A stretch of DNA of 64,000 nucleotides, taken from contig NZ_CP121110.1 in NCBI RefSeq assembly GCF_029625315.1, positions 2,613,001 through 2,677,000 on the forward strand. The letters run 5' to 3'. Numbering within the stretch: the first letter of the stretch is position 1; each line of letters opens with the position of its first letter. Source of the DNA: Flavobacterium ginsengisoli (GTDB lineage: Bacteria; Bacteroidota; Bacteroidia; Flavobacteriales; Flavobacteriaceae). A model generated the notes under the pieces. It worked only from the letters and a program-made list of their open reading frames with translations. It was not told where the DNA came from and did not search any database. Made by a program: the position numbers and the translations under genes. Below are positions 56,222 to 64,000 of this stretch, in pieces.

Positions 56222-56377
56222 TTTGCCACGAATTACACGAATTTCCCCAAACTTTTTCTCTCAAAGCCGAAATTTTGCCACAGATTTAAAGGATTTCCAC
56301 AGATTAGAAATCCAAATAATCTTTTTAATCTGTGGCTAAAAAATAATTCGTAGAAATTCGTGCAATTCGTGGCAGAC
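56221..56377. repeat. Dispersed inverted repeat, family B
   Basis: TTGCCACGAATTACACGAAT pairs with TTCGTGCAATTCGTGGCA, and TGCCACAGATTTAAAGGATT pairs with AATCTTTTTAATCTGTGGC. Sits between convergent yceI and the AraC gene. Confidence 0.8.
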
Positions 56378-56385
56378 CTTAAAAT

Positions 56386-57249
56386 TCATCGTACTGTGTT
56401 TCTAAATTCTGTTGGCGACATTCCTGTTTGTTTTTTGAAAAATCTAGAGAAATACGAGTAATCTTCGTAACCTACTTTAAATGCTACCTCGTTTACCGCT
56501 AATTGCTTATCGATCAGCATTCTTTTTATTTCTAGAATTACTCGATCCGTGATTACTTCTGTAGCTGTTTTTTCAAGGATTTCGTTGCAAATTCTGTTTA
56601 AATGTTTCAACGTTATATTTAGCTTGTCTGCATAAAACGATGGCAACTTTTGGGTTCTGAAATATTCTTCTAAAATGGATTCAAATGCATTAATTTTGAT
56701 ATTGTAGGAATGCGCTTGATGCGAATAAGTTTCATTGTATTTTCGAGCGACTTCAATATGAATACAATCTAACAAATTCAACAATTTATCTAATTGATGT
56801 TTACTATTTTGATTGTTTTCCTGAATCAGCAAATCGAAATATGGAAGGATTTTTGGGATTTCATTTTCTTCAAAAACCATTTCTGGTCGATTATGAATGG
56901 AATGATAAAAATTATAATCATTGATCTTTTTTTGTCCGAAATACAAATTATACAATTCCTGAGAAAAGATAATAACAAAACCTTCGATATCTTCAGACAA
57001 ATTCCAATGATGCATTTGTCCTGGCTGTAGCACAAAAAGGCTTCCTCTTTTGATTTCGAACTGGTCAAAATCGACTTCATGCAATCCAGAACCTTTCGTA
57101 AAAAAAACCATTAAATACGAATCATGCCTATGCGGTTCTTCGACAAAACTGTGATTCTTTAAATGTTCTGTAAAAGTATTGACATAAAAATCACGGTGAA
57201 TATCGTTACAGCTAAAATTCTGAACACTATAAATCGGATATCGTTTCAT
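56386..57249 (-). CDS. AraC-family transcriptional regulator
   Basis: 287 residues. N-terminal cupin arm (LKNHSFVEEPHRHDSYLMVF, GSLFVLQPGQMHHWNL) that may bind a small ligand, then two HTH units at about 190-285 (YADKLNITLKHLNRICNEIL, KRMLIDKQLAVNEVAFKVGY, EDYSYFSRFFKKQTGMSPTE). Faces away from the DUF983 gene and toward yceI. Whether it controls the pirin/yceI pair is unknown; their palindrome is more typical of a dimeric MarR-type protein. Confidence 0.92.
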   Translation of the reverse strand: MKRYPIYSVQNFSCNDIHRDFYVNTFTEHLKNHSFVEEPHRHDSYLMVFFTKGSGLHEVDFDQFEIKRGSLFVLQPGQMHHWNLSEDIEGFVIIFSQELYNLYFGQKKINDYNFYHSIHNRPEMVFEENEIPKILPYFDLLIQENNQNSKHQLDKLLNLLDCIHIEVARKYNETYSHQAHSYNIKINAFESILEEYFRTQKLPSFYADKLNITLKHLNRICNEILEKTATEVITDRVILEIKRMLIDKQLAVNEVAFKVGYEDYSYFSRFFKKQTGMSPTEFRNTVR

Positions 57250-57314
57250 AAAAAATGTCTTTATTGTGCTACAATAAGCGAAGATATAAAAAAGACTTTT
57301 ATAAACCTCTGAAT

Positions 57315-57322
57315 TACCTTTG
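57315..57322 (+). promoter_or_regulatory. -7 promoter element TACCTTTG of the DUF983 gene
   Basis: Exact TAnnTTTG, 23 bases before the ATG at 57346. Confidence 0.55.
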
Positions 57323-57345
57323 TATAAACAAAAAACAACAAAGTC

Positions 57346-57708
57346 ATGTCAAGCGCATTAACTCATATTTTAAGCAACGAATGTCCTATTTGTCATAAAG
57401 GAAAAGTTTTTACAGACAAAAACATTTTCTTTAATTTTGGTTTACCAAAAATGAATGAATACTGCAGTCATTGCAATTATAAATTCCAAAAAGAACCTGG
57501 TTATTTCTTTGGAGCAATGTATGTAAACTACGGATTAACAGTTGCTCAAGGAATTGCCACTTATTGTATTGCTCAGTTTTTCTTCGAGAAAAATTTCGAT
57601 TTAAGAATCATTCCCATTATTGCTGTTGTGATTACTTTATTAACTTCTTTCAATCTCCGATTTTCCAGATTAGCATGGATTTACATGTTTAAGGATTATA
57701 CGAAATAA
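57346..57708 (+). CDS. DUF983 family membrane protein
   Basis: 120 residues. Two CxxC pairs (NECPICHKGKVF and EYCSHCNYKF) form a likely zinc knuckle, followed by EPGYFFGAMYVNYGLT and two membrane helices. DUF983 members are small membrane proteins sometimes found near cytochrome oxidase genes; no role is proven. The 72-base gap to fabD is compatible with one transcript. Confidence 0.88.
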   Translation: MSSALTHILSNECPICHKGKVFTDKNIFFNFGLPKMNEYCSHCNYKFQKEPGYFFGAMYVNYGLTVAQGIATYCIAQFFFEKNFDLRIIPIIAVVITLLTSFNLRFSRLAWIYMFKDYTK

Positions 57709-57780
57709 AAAAGTATTATTTTTGCCTTTCAATTGAAGCTAATTTTCAATTTCAAAAAAAATAAAAAACAAATTAGACAA

Positions 57781-58655
57781 ATGAAAGCATACGTATTTCC
57801 AGGTCAAGGTGCACAATTCACAGGAATGGGTAAAGACCTTTATGAAAATTCGGCTTTAGCCAAAGAATTATTCGAAAAAGCTAATGAAATATTAGGTTTC
57901 AGAATTACAGATATCATGTTTGAAGGCACTGCCGAAGAACTAAAAGAAACTAAAGTAACACAGCCAGCTGTATTTTTACACTCTGTTATTTTAGCCAAAA
58001 CTTTAGAAAATTTCAAACCGGAAATGGTTGCAGGACACTCTTTAGGAGAATTTTCTGCTTTGGTAGCAAACGGAACTTTGTCTTTTGAAGATGGACTTAA
58101 ATTGGTTTCTCAACGTGCTTTGGCTATGCAAAAAGCATGCGAAATCACTCCATCTACAATGGTCGCTGTTTTAGGTTTAGCTGATAATGTTGTTGAAGAA
58201 GTTTGCGCTTCTATCGATGGTGTTGTGGTTGCTTGCTAACTATAACTGCCCAGGTCAATTGGTAATTTCTGGTGAAACTACTGCTGTTGAAAAAGCTTGC
58301 GAAGCAATGAAAGCTGCCGGAGCAAAACGTGCTTTAATTTTACCTGTTGGAGGTGCTTTCCACTCTCCAATGATGGAACCAGCAAGAGAAGAATTGGTCT
58401 GCCGCAATTGAAGCAACTACTTTCTCTACTCCAATTTGCCCAGTGTATCAAAACGTAACTGCAAATGCAGTTTCTGATGCGAACGAAATTAAAAAGAACT
58501 TAATTATTCAATTGACTGCTCCTGTAAGATGGACACAATCTGTACAGCAAATGATTGCTGACGGCGCGACTTTGTTTACTGAAGTTGGTCCTGGAAAAGT
58601 ATTAACTGGTTTGATTAATAAAATTGACAAAGAAGCTGCCGTTGCTAATGCTTAA
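57781..58655 (+). CDS. fabD: Malonyl-CoA:ACP transacylase FabD (two frameshifts as written)
   Basis: 290 residues from the ATG at 57781 (MKAYVFPGQGAQFTGMGKDL). Two one-base insertions break it: GCTTGC at 58231-58236 (should be GCTGC, giving DGVVVAANYNCPGQLVISGE) and GTCTGC at 58397-58402 (should be GCTGC, giving ELAAAIEATTFSTPICPVYQ). Active-site serine in MVAGHSLGEFSAL near residue 87; the GAFHSPMM histidine block is in the middle piece. It charges acyl carrier protein with malonate for fatty-acid synthesis. An essential gene, so real disruption is implausible. Confidence 0.95.
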
Positions 58656-58710
58656 TTTTTAAGTGTTCAGTCTTATTGACAGTTTTCAGTGGTTAACTGT
58701 ATAAAACAAT

Positions 58711-58748
58711 AAATCCTCATATACTTTGATAAGTTTATGAGGATTTTA
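58711..58748. terminator. Bidirectional terminator after fabD
   Basis: AAATCCTCATA ... TATGAGGATTTTA; also serves the reverse-strand toxin-like gene. Confidence 0.75.
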
Positions 58749-58750
58749 TT

Positions 58751-59068
58751 TTATAATTCCTTTGCTTCTTCGCTATAATTATTTAGAATTCCAGTAATCA
58801 GGTAGTTTTGATTACTCTTTTCAAAAAATATATACCAAGTTGTTCTTGAGCTAGTTTTATAGAAAATATAATTTGAACCTAGATAACGGAGAGAATCTGG
58901 AGTTTTGCTGTGTGGAAAGGTTGATATATTTGATTTAATATAATCTACTATTTTGTTGATATAAATTTGGGCTGACTCAACGAACCCGAAATACTCTTTT
59001 TCAAAAAGAACAAAAACTAAATTATCAAAATATTCTAGAACGCTATTTTCAAAAATTATTTTTTCCAA
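58751..59068 (-). CDS. RelE/ParE-like protein, possible toxin
   Basis: 105 residues. Weak match to the RelE/ParE fold: ENSVLEYFDNLVFVLFEKEY, SAQIYINKIVDYIKSNIS at the N-terminal helices, LRYLGSNYIFYKTSSRTTWY and IFFEKSNQNYLITGILNN at the sheet, with the arginine typical of the family. It overlaps the end of the small upstream gene by 13 bases, the usual toxin-antitoxin layout. Low sequence support, so treat as a candidate. Confidence 0.55.
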   Translation of the reverse strand: MEKIIFENSVLEYFDNLVFVLFEKEYFGFVESAQIYINKIVDYIKSNISTFPHSKTPDSLRYLGSNYIFYKTSSRTTWYIFFEKSNQNYLITGILNNYSEEAKEL

Positions 59069-59256
59069 GGATAAGCTTTTATTCTTTTAGACATTTCAGC
59101 TTTAAACTCCTCCGGTGTTAATCCTTTTGCAAATTCAGCATCAAAATCAAAAGTTTCAGGATCTATTCCCTTAAGTTTAGTTTTTTGAACTTCGTATTCT
59201 ACTCTTGGTTCTTCGACCTTGTTATTCTTTTTATTTTCTTTATCCGAACTCATCAT
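59056..59256 (-). CDS. Small protein preceding the toxin-like gene, possible antitoxin
   Basis: 66 residues, charged, with N-terminal disorder (SSDKENKKNNKVEEPRVEYE) and the helical block DFDAEFAKGLTPEEFKAEMS at the C-terminus. The shape fits antitoxins that have a disordered toxin-binding part, but no DNA-binding motif is visible. A second in-frame ATG is at 59253. Confidence 0.5.
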   Translation of the reverse strand: MMSSDKENKKNNKVEEPRVEYEVQKTKLKGIDPETFDFDAEFAKGLTPEEFKAEMSKRIKAYPWKK

Positions 59257-59303
59257 TCCTACATTTTAATCTTACAAATTTACAAAATAAATTGAATCAA
59301 AAT

Positions 59304-60209
59304 TTATACAGCTTTCTTTTCCTTCTTTTTGTAATTTACAATAAAAACCCCAAGAATAATAAGAGCTGTAGCAATAATAAAATCAATTGTAATTATTTCA
59401 TCCAAAAGCAACCAGCCCAAGAAAACCGCAATTATAGTATTGATATAGGACAAAATAGAAACTTGAACTGCTGTAACATGTTTTAAAGCATAATTATAAC
59501 AGAAGAAAGCAATCACAGATCCAAAGATTGACAAATACAAAGCCGCAAAAATACTTCTTGAACTCCACGAACTAAAGTCAGGATTTGGCGAAAAAATCGA
59601 AGCCAAAACTAACTGAATGCAAGATGCGATTGTAAATTGATAAAATAAATTAAGAGTTATATTCTTCGATTTATTAGCATGCGTTTTGGTATAAATTGTC
59701 CCTGCTGCCCAAGCCAAAATTGCAAATCCCATAAACATCATTCCTGTTCTGTAATTGGCATCTAAAAACGATACAAGTCCATCTTTAAAAATAAAAACTA
59801 CACCAGAAAAACCAATAATCACTCCAGTAAATCCCTTTAAACTCATTTTTTGCAATCCAAACATAATACTACCCAAGAAAATAAGAATTGGAGTCAGCGC
59901 ATTTATGACCGATGCTAGTCCGCTTGGGATATTCTGCTCTGCAATTGTTGTAAAACCATTTGCAATCACAAGCATTAAAACCGAAGCAATAAGCTGTTGC
60001 TTGAAATTCTCCCAACCAATCCATTCTAATTCTTTTTTGAATAATAAAATCGTCATCATAATCAATCCTGCCAGTCCCTGACGAATTGAAGTTACAAACC
60101 AAGGCGGAATCGTTTCAACTGCTACCTTAATTCCTAAAAATGTTGTACCCCAAACAATTCCAACGGCTGCAAGGGCTATAATTAATTTATAATCTAAATT
60201 CTGTTTCAT
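59304..60209 (-). CDS. DMT-family (EamA) transporter
   Basis: 301 residues, ten membrane helices in two EamA repeats. Typical blocks: AAVGIVWGTTFLGIKVAVET, IPPWFVTSIRQGLAGLIMM, and the second-half AALYLSIFGSVIAFFCYNYA and AVFLGWLLLDEIITIDFIIA with the conserved GWLLLDE. Probable exporter of a metabolite or drug; the substrate is not readable. Confidence 0.92.
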   Translation of the reverse strand: MKQNLDYKLIIALAAVGIVWGTTFLGIKVAVETIPPWFVTSIRQGLAGLIMMTILLFKKELEWIGWENFKQQLIASVLMLVIANGFTTIAEQNIPSGLASVINALTPILIFLGSIMFGLQKMSLKGFTGVIIGFSGVVFIFKDGLVSFLDANYRTGMMFMGFAILAWAAGTIYTKTHANKSKNITLNLFYQFTIASCIQLVLASIFSPNPDFSSWSSRSIFAALYLSIFGSVIAFFCYNYALKHVTAVQVSILSYINTIIAVFLGWLLLDEIITIDFIIATALIILGVFIVNYKKKEKKAV

Positions 60210-60221
60210 AAAATGCCCGTT

Positions 60222-60262
60222 AAAAAAAATCCCAAACTATATTGCTATAATTTGGGATCTTA
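60222..60262 (-). terminator. Terminator of galE
   Basis: Reverse strand: ATCCCAAAT-TATAGCAATATAG-TTTGGGAT with a run of eight T. Lies between galE and the DMT gene. Confidence 0.85.
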
Positions 60263-60287
60263 AAAATTTATAATTTTATTTAAAAAA

Positions 60288-61304
60288 CTATTTATTCCTC
60301 ACTTTTTGTTCCCATTTCCAAGCACTTGCCATTGCTTCGTCTAAACTTAGTTCAGCCTTCCATCCTAAGACATTATTTGCCTTATCTGTATTTGCATAAG
60401 CTTCAGTAATATCACCTTCACGACGAGGCATCATCTTGTAAGGCAATTTTTTACCGCTAACTTTTTCAAAACTATGAATGACTTCTAAAACAGAACTTCC
60501 TTTTCCTGTTCCTAAATTGAAAGTTTCTACTTTTGCCAAGTTCTTTTTGTTTAACAAACGTTGTAAAGCAATTACGTGTGCTTTTGCTAAATCTACGACG
60601 TGAATGTAATCACGAACAGCAGTTCCGTCTGGTGTTGGGTAATCATTTCCGAAAACCGATAATTCCTGACGCAATCCTACTCCAGTTTGTGTAATAAACG
60701 GAACCAAATTTTGCGGAACTCCTAATGGTAATTCTCCAATTTCAACAGATTCGTGTGCTCCTACTGGATTAAAGTAACGCAATAAAATAGCGCTGATATT
60801 GGTAACTTTAGCTGTATCTGTAATAATTTCTTCTCCAATCTGTTTTGTGTTTCCGTACGGAGACATTGCTGCCTGAACCGGAGCATCTTCTGTAATTGGC
60901 ATTTTTTCGGCTTGACCGTAAACCGTACAAGAAGAGCTGAAAATAAAACTCGCTTCAGGTTTTTGCTGTAATTCTTGTAAAAGATAAACTAAACTGCTAA
61001 TGTTATTTTCATAATACAATAAAGGCTGTTCAACACTTTCGCCAACTGCTTTTGAAGCGGCAAAATGAATGGCACCAGTAACATCATTATGTTTTTTAAA
61101 AAAATCCCGAACGGCACTTTTCTCTCTTAAATCAATTTTCTCGAATAAAGGCGTTTTTCCTGTAATCGCAGTAATTCCTTTTAAAACATCTTCTGAAGAA
61201 TTAGAAAGATTATCAATGATCACTACCTCGAAGCCTTCATTTTGTAATTCGACTACGGTGTGAGAACCGATAAAACCTAATCCTCCTGTTACTAATACTT
61301 TCAT
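60288..61304 (-). CDS. galE: UDP-glucose 4-epimerase
   Basis: 338 residues, extended short-chain dehydrogenase. NAD-binding VLVTGGLGFIGSHTV at 3-17, the catalytic SSSCTVYG and YGNTKQIGE (Tyr near 150, Lys +4), and FNLGTGKGSSVLEVI near the C-terminus. Interconverts UDP-glucose and UDP-galactose, for capsule or LPS sugars. The upstream NTF2-like gene is 15 bases away, so the two are likely one transcript. Confidence 0.94.
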   Translation of the reverse strand: MKVLVTGGLGFIGSHTVVELQNEGFEVVIIDNLSNSSEDVLKGITAITGKTPLFEKIDLREKSAVRDFFKKHNDVTGAIHFAASKAVGESVEQPLLYYENNISSLVYLLQELQQKPEASFIFSSSCTVYGQAEKMPITEDAPVQAAMSPYGNTKQIGEEIITDTAKVTNISAILLRYFNPVGAHESVEIGELPLGVPQNLVPFITQTGVGLRQELSVFGNDYPTPDGTAVRDYIHVVDLAKAHVIALQRLLNKKNLAKVETFNLGTGKGSSVLEVIHSFEKVSGKKLPYKMMPRREGDITEAYANTDKANNVLGWKAELSLDEAMASAWKWEQKVRNK

Positions 61305-61319
61305 TTTTTTGTGGTTGTT

Positions 61320-61760
61320 TTATGTAGTTAATTTATAAGCTTGTCTAGCAATTAAAACCCATTTGCCTTTTTGTTTCTGCCAAACGAGCATTATTCCTAT
61401 TTTAATATCTCGATCTATTCCATCGTCTTTGGTATGAGCCGATAAAACATGTCGAACTATGGCAACATCATTTTGAATAGTTATAGTTTGGTTCTGAAAA
61501 TCGATCGAAACAAAATCAGATTTTCCACTTACGATTCCTTCTATAAATTCAGCTTGGTTTTGAAAATTACCATTTGAGTGAACATAATTTAATTTGTCCG
61601 AAGTTAGCGCTTTCAATTTCGCTCCATCAGCATCAATCATTGCCTGACGCAAAATTTCGATTTGACTGCTAACGGCATTCTCTTCTTTAGAATTCGTTTT
61701 TTGAGCCAAAACCGAAAACTGAAGAAGAATCATTAAAATTAAAAGACTACCTTTTCTCAT
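61320..61760 (-). CDS. NTF2-like/DUF4440 protein
   Basis: 146 residues with a signal peptide (ILMILLQFSVLAQK). SnoaL/NTF2-like fold: EILRQAMIDADGAKLKALTS, DKLNYVHSNGNFQNQAEFIE, VRHVLSAHTKDDGIDRDI, LVWQKQKGKWVLIARQ. No catalytic set can be named. Its ATG is separated from the DegT gene's stop by only a couple of bases, so the three genes probably share a promoter. Confidence 0.85.
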   Translation of the reverse strand: MRKGSLLILMILLQFSVLAQKTNSKEENAVSSQIEILRQAMIDADGAKLKALTSDKLNYVHSNGNFQNQAEFIEGIVSGKSDFVSIDFQNQTITIQNDVAIVRHVLSAHTKDDGIDRDIKIGIMLVWQKQKGKWVLIARQAYKLTT

Positions 61761-61762
61761 CT

Positions 61763-62898
61763 TTATTTATTTAAAAATTCTAAAACAGAATCGGTAATAA
61801 ATTTAATTTGTTCGTCGTCAAGTTCTGTGTGCATTGGCAAAGCAATTACTTCCTGTACTAATTGGTTTGTAACTGGAAATTGCTCTTCTTTATAACGAGG
61901 ATCTAAATATGCTTTTTGAGAATGCAATGGAATTGGATAATAAATTGCGCACGGAATTCCTTTATCTAATAAATGCTCGCATTAAAGCATTTCTGTCTGC
62001 GTCTAAAATTCTTAAAACGTATTGATGAAAAACGTGATCATTCTCGTTTGCATCAAAATCTGGAGTGATAATTTTTGCATTTCCAGCAAAAGCCGCATTG
62101 TATTTTGTTGCCGCTAAACGACGTGCTCGCATTATACTCATCTAACAACGGTAATTTAGCATTTAAAACCCCTGCTTGAATACTATCCAAACGAGAATTT
62201 ACACCCACAACATCGTGGTGGTAACGCTCATACATTCCGTGATTTACGATTCCACGAATAATATGCGCCAATTTATCATCATTTGTAAAAATCGCTCCTC
62301 CATCTCCATAACAACCTAAGTTTTTAGAAGGAAAGAATGAAGTTGCCGCAACGTGGCCAATTGTACCTACTTTTACTTTTGATCCAGATTTAGAAATATA
62401 ATCTGCACCTATTGCTTGTGCGTTATCTTCGATTACATATAAATTATGTTCAGTCGCAATTTCCATAATTGCATCCATATTAGCTGCACGTCCAAATAAA
62501 TGAACCGGAACAATCGCTTTTGTTTTTGGTGTAATTGCTTTTTTAACTGCTTCGATATCGATGTTCATGTTATGCAAATCAACATCAACCAAAACTGGAG
62601 TTAATTGCAACAATGCAATAACCTCAACAGTTGCTGCAAAAGTAAAATCGGCAGTAATAACTTCGTCTCCTGGCTTCAGATCTAATCCCATCATGGCAAT
62701 CTGCAACGCATCTGTACCGTTAGCACAAGGAATAACGTGTTTTGCCCCTAAATAATCTTCAAGATTCTTTTGAAATTGATGAACTAAAGGTCCGTTGATA
62801 TAAGTATTTGTATCTAAAACTTCTTGAATTGAAGCGTCTACAGTAGATTTTATTTTTTCGTATTGACTCTTTAAGTCAACCATTTGTATTTTTTTCAT
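61763..62898 (-). CDS. DegT/DnrJ/EryC1/StrS-family aminotransferase (two frameshifts as written)
   Basis: 377 residues from the ATG at 62898 (MKKIQMVDLKSQYEKIKS). Two GCTCGC (for GCTGC) insertions at 62125-62130 and 61975-61980 break the frame; read back, it continues EYNAARRLAATKYNAAFAGN and DADRNALMQHLLDKGIPCAI to FLNK at 61763. PLP-enzyme motifs: ANGTDALQIAM, GDEVITADFTFAATVEVI, VPVHLFGRAANM and the lysine in TSFFPSKNLGCYGDG. Acts on a nucleotide-activated keto sugar for surface polysaccharide or glycan. Confidence 0.92.
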
Positions 62899-63035
62899 TT
62901 TGAATGTATTTAAAAAAATTAAAGACACTGTTTTCGGACAGAAATCTCTAAAAGGAAGAACAAAAATAGTTATTAATAGCTTCAAACCAATGAAAATAGT
63001 CGAAAGAAATGTAATTTAGTCGCAAAAAAAATTAC

Positions 63036-64000
63036 ATGCTTTTTTTATACAATCTAGCCATACATATCGCAGGATTTTTCTTAAGAATCATATCCTTGTT
63101 TAGTCCGAAAATTAAGCTTTTTGTAGAAGGCCGAAAAAGTGTTTTTAGCACACTAAAAGAAAAAATACAACCAGAAGACAAAACGATTTGGTTTCATTCT
63201 GCTTCTTTAGGAGAGTACGAGCAAGGACTTCCTGTTATAGAAAAAATCAAAGAGAAATATCCTTCCCATAAAATTATTGTAACCTTTTTTTCACCATCTG
63301 GATACGAAGTGCGTAAAAATAATACAGTTGCCGACGTTACCATTTACCTCCCATTGGACACTAAAAGCAACGCAAAAAAATTCATCAAGCTTGTTCATCC
63401 AGAAAAAGCATTCTTTATTAAATATGAATTTTGGCTTAATTACCTAAAAGAACTTGAAGACCATAAAACTCCAACTTATTTGATTTCAGGAATTTTTAGA
63501 GACAATCAAATGTTCTTTAAATGGTATGGCGGATTTTACAGAAATGCCTTAAAAGCTTTTACTTATTTCTTTGTTCAAAATGAAAAATCGAAAGAAAAAG
63601 TCGAAAGTTTAGGTTTTAAAAATGTAATTGTTTCTGGCGATACCCGTTTTGATCGTGTAAATGCTATTTTAGAAAGAGACAATCGTTTGGATTATATAGA
63701 AAACTTCAAAAACAACAAGCAGACAATTGTTATTGGAAGCTCATGGCCAAAAGATGAAGCTTTGCTAGCCGAATACATCAATCAGGCGCCAGAAAATGTA
63801 AAATTCATAATTGCCCCGCACAATATAAAGCCAGATCAGATTACAGATCTTCAATCAAAAATTACAAAGTCGACAATTTTATTTTCAGAAAAAGAAAACA
63901 AAGACCTATCCGGCTACAATGTTTTTATAATCGACATTGTCGGAATCTTAACCAAGATTTATAGTTACGGAACGATTGCATATGTAGGTGGCGGATTTGG
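63036..64000 (+). CDS. kdtA: 3-deoxy-D-manno-octulosonic acid transferase (5' part, runs off the window end)
   Basis: About 321 residues from the ATG at 63036 (MLFLYNLAIHIAGFFLRIIS). N-terminal membrane anchor, then the glycosyltransferase N domain (TIWFHSASLGEYEQGLPVIE, IIVTFFSPSGYEVR, YLPLDTKSNAKKFIKLVHP, KAFFIKYEFW). GDTRFDRV and VIGSSWPKDEALL start the C-terminal domain; the window ends within TIAYVGGGFG. Transfers Kdo to lipid A at the inner membrane. Divergent from the DegT gene. Confidence 0.94.
   Translation, partial: MLFLYNLAIHIAGFFLRIISLFSPKIKLFVEGRKSVFSTLKEKIQPEDKTIWFHSASLGEYEQGLPVIEKIKEKYPSHKIIVTFFSPSGYEVRKNNTVADVTIYLPLDTKSNAKKFIKLVHPEKAFFIKYEFWLNYLKELEDHKTPTYLISGIFRDNQMFFKWYGGFYRNALKAFTYFFVQNEKSKEKVESLGFKNVIVSGDTRFDRVNAILERDNRLDYIENFKNNKQTIVIGSSWPKDEALLAEYINQAPENVKFIIAPHNIKPDQITDLQSKITKSTILFSEKENKDLSGYNVFIIDIVGILTKIYSYGTIAYVGGGF

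Noticed and set aside
59205..60102. Forward frames opposite the DMT transporter gene
   Set aside because: Antisense shadows rich in Asn/Lys/Ile with no family signal.
35979..62898. Real pseudogenes or programmed frameshifting in pruA, purT, fabD, map and others
   Set aside because: Too many conserved genes are hit, the breaks share a motif or homopolymer, and the downstream frames are free of decay. Sequence error is simpler.

Overview
The window looks like a chromosomal segment of a Flavobacterium (Bacteroidota, Flavobacteriaceae, probably near the F. johnsoniae group). The DNA is AT-rich. Clear promoters carry the Bacteroidota -7 element TAnnTTTG. Lineage-typical families are present: a type IX secretion plug protein, DUF6702, DUF5916, DUF6370, CarboxypepD_reg-like proteins and an ECF sigma/anti-sigma pair. 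No phage, plasmid, integrase, transposase or CRISPR array was found. Most of the window is ordinary chromosome with housekeeping genes.

Layout. 1-3.6 kb: 5' part of dnaG (TTG start, zinc ligands lost), then an ECF sigma / anti-sigma / outer-membrane-protein locus. 3.9-7.7 kb: small lipoproteins, polyprenyl diphosphate synthase, rlmN. 8-11.5 kb: three secreted YceI-like proteins around an outer-membrane barrel; the first two YceI genes each have an identical FNR/CRP-like site at the same distance from the -7 element. 11.7-19.3 kb: repeat lipoprotein, O-methyltransferase, PAP2 phosphatase, tatA, M1 peptidase, DUF6702 and three tandem CarboxypepD_reg-like paralogues. 19.4-23.4 kb: peptidase E, two identical tRNA-Gly genes, a GNAT and two convergent L,D-transpeptidases. 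23.7-38 kb: DUF5916 protein, gpmI, DUF445, map, a methyltransferase, a SNF2 helicase, the T9SS plug protein, apaG, pruA and an unrecognised gene. 38.7-48.4 kb: rsmG, desaturase, aminotransferase, DUF2383 protein, U32 peptidase, purT, DUF6370 and a Crp-family regulator. 48.6-53.4 kb: the glyoxylate shunt (aceB, aceA), divergent from a RamB/ScfR-type regulator, with a perfect palindrome between them. 54.2-57.2 kb: pirin, a 4Fe-4S protein, YceI and an AraC regulator; pirin and yceI share one palindrome-promoter module. 57.3-64 kb: DUF983, fabD, a possible toxin-antitoxin pair, a DMT exporter, galE, an NTF2-like protein, a DegT aminotransferase and the start of kdtA.

Two signals cut across the window. 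First, about 17 single-site frameshifts interrupt otherwise normal, mostly housekeeping genes. Eight or nine sit inside what should be a GCWGC site (for example GCTGC written as GCTTGC, GCTCGC or GTCTGC), and most of the rest are in A/T homopolymers. This looks like systematic base-calling error, possibly caused by a modified GCWGC motif, and not like real pseudogenes. Second, the long intergenic gaps hold at least six families of dispersed inverted repeats, some of them mosaic. Coordinates are given as written; frameshifted genes are annotated across their full likely span.
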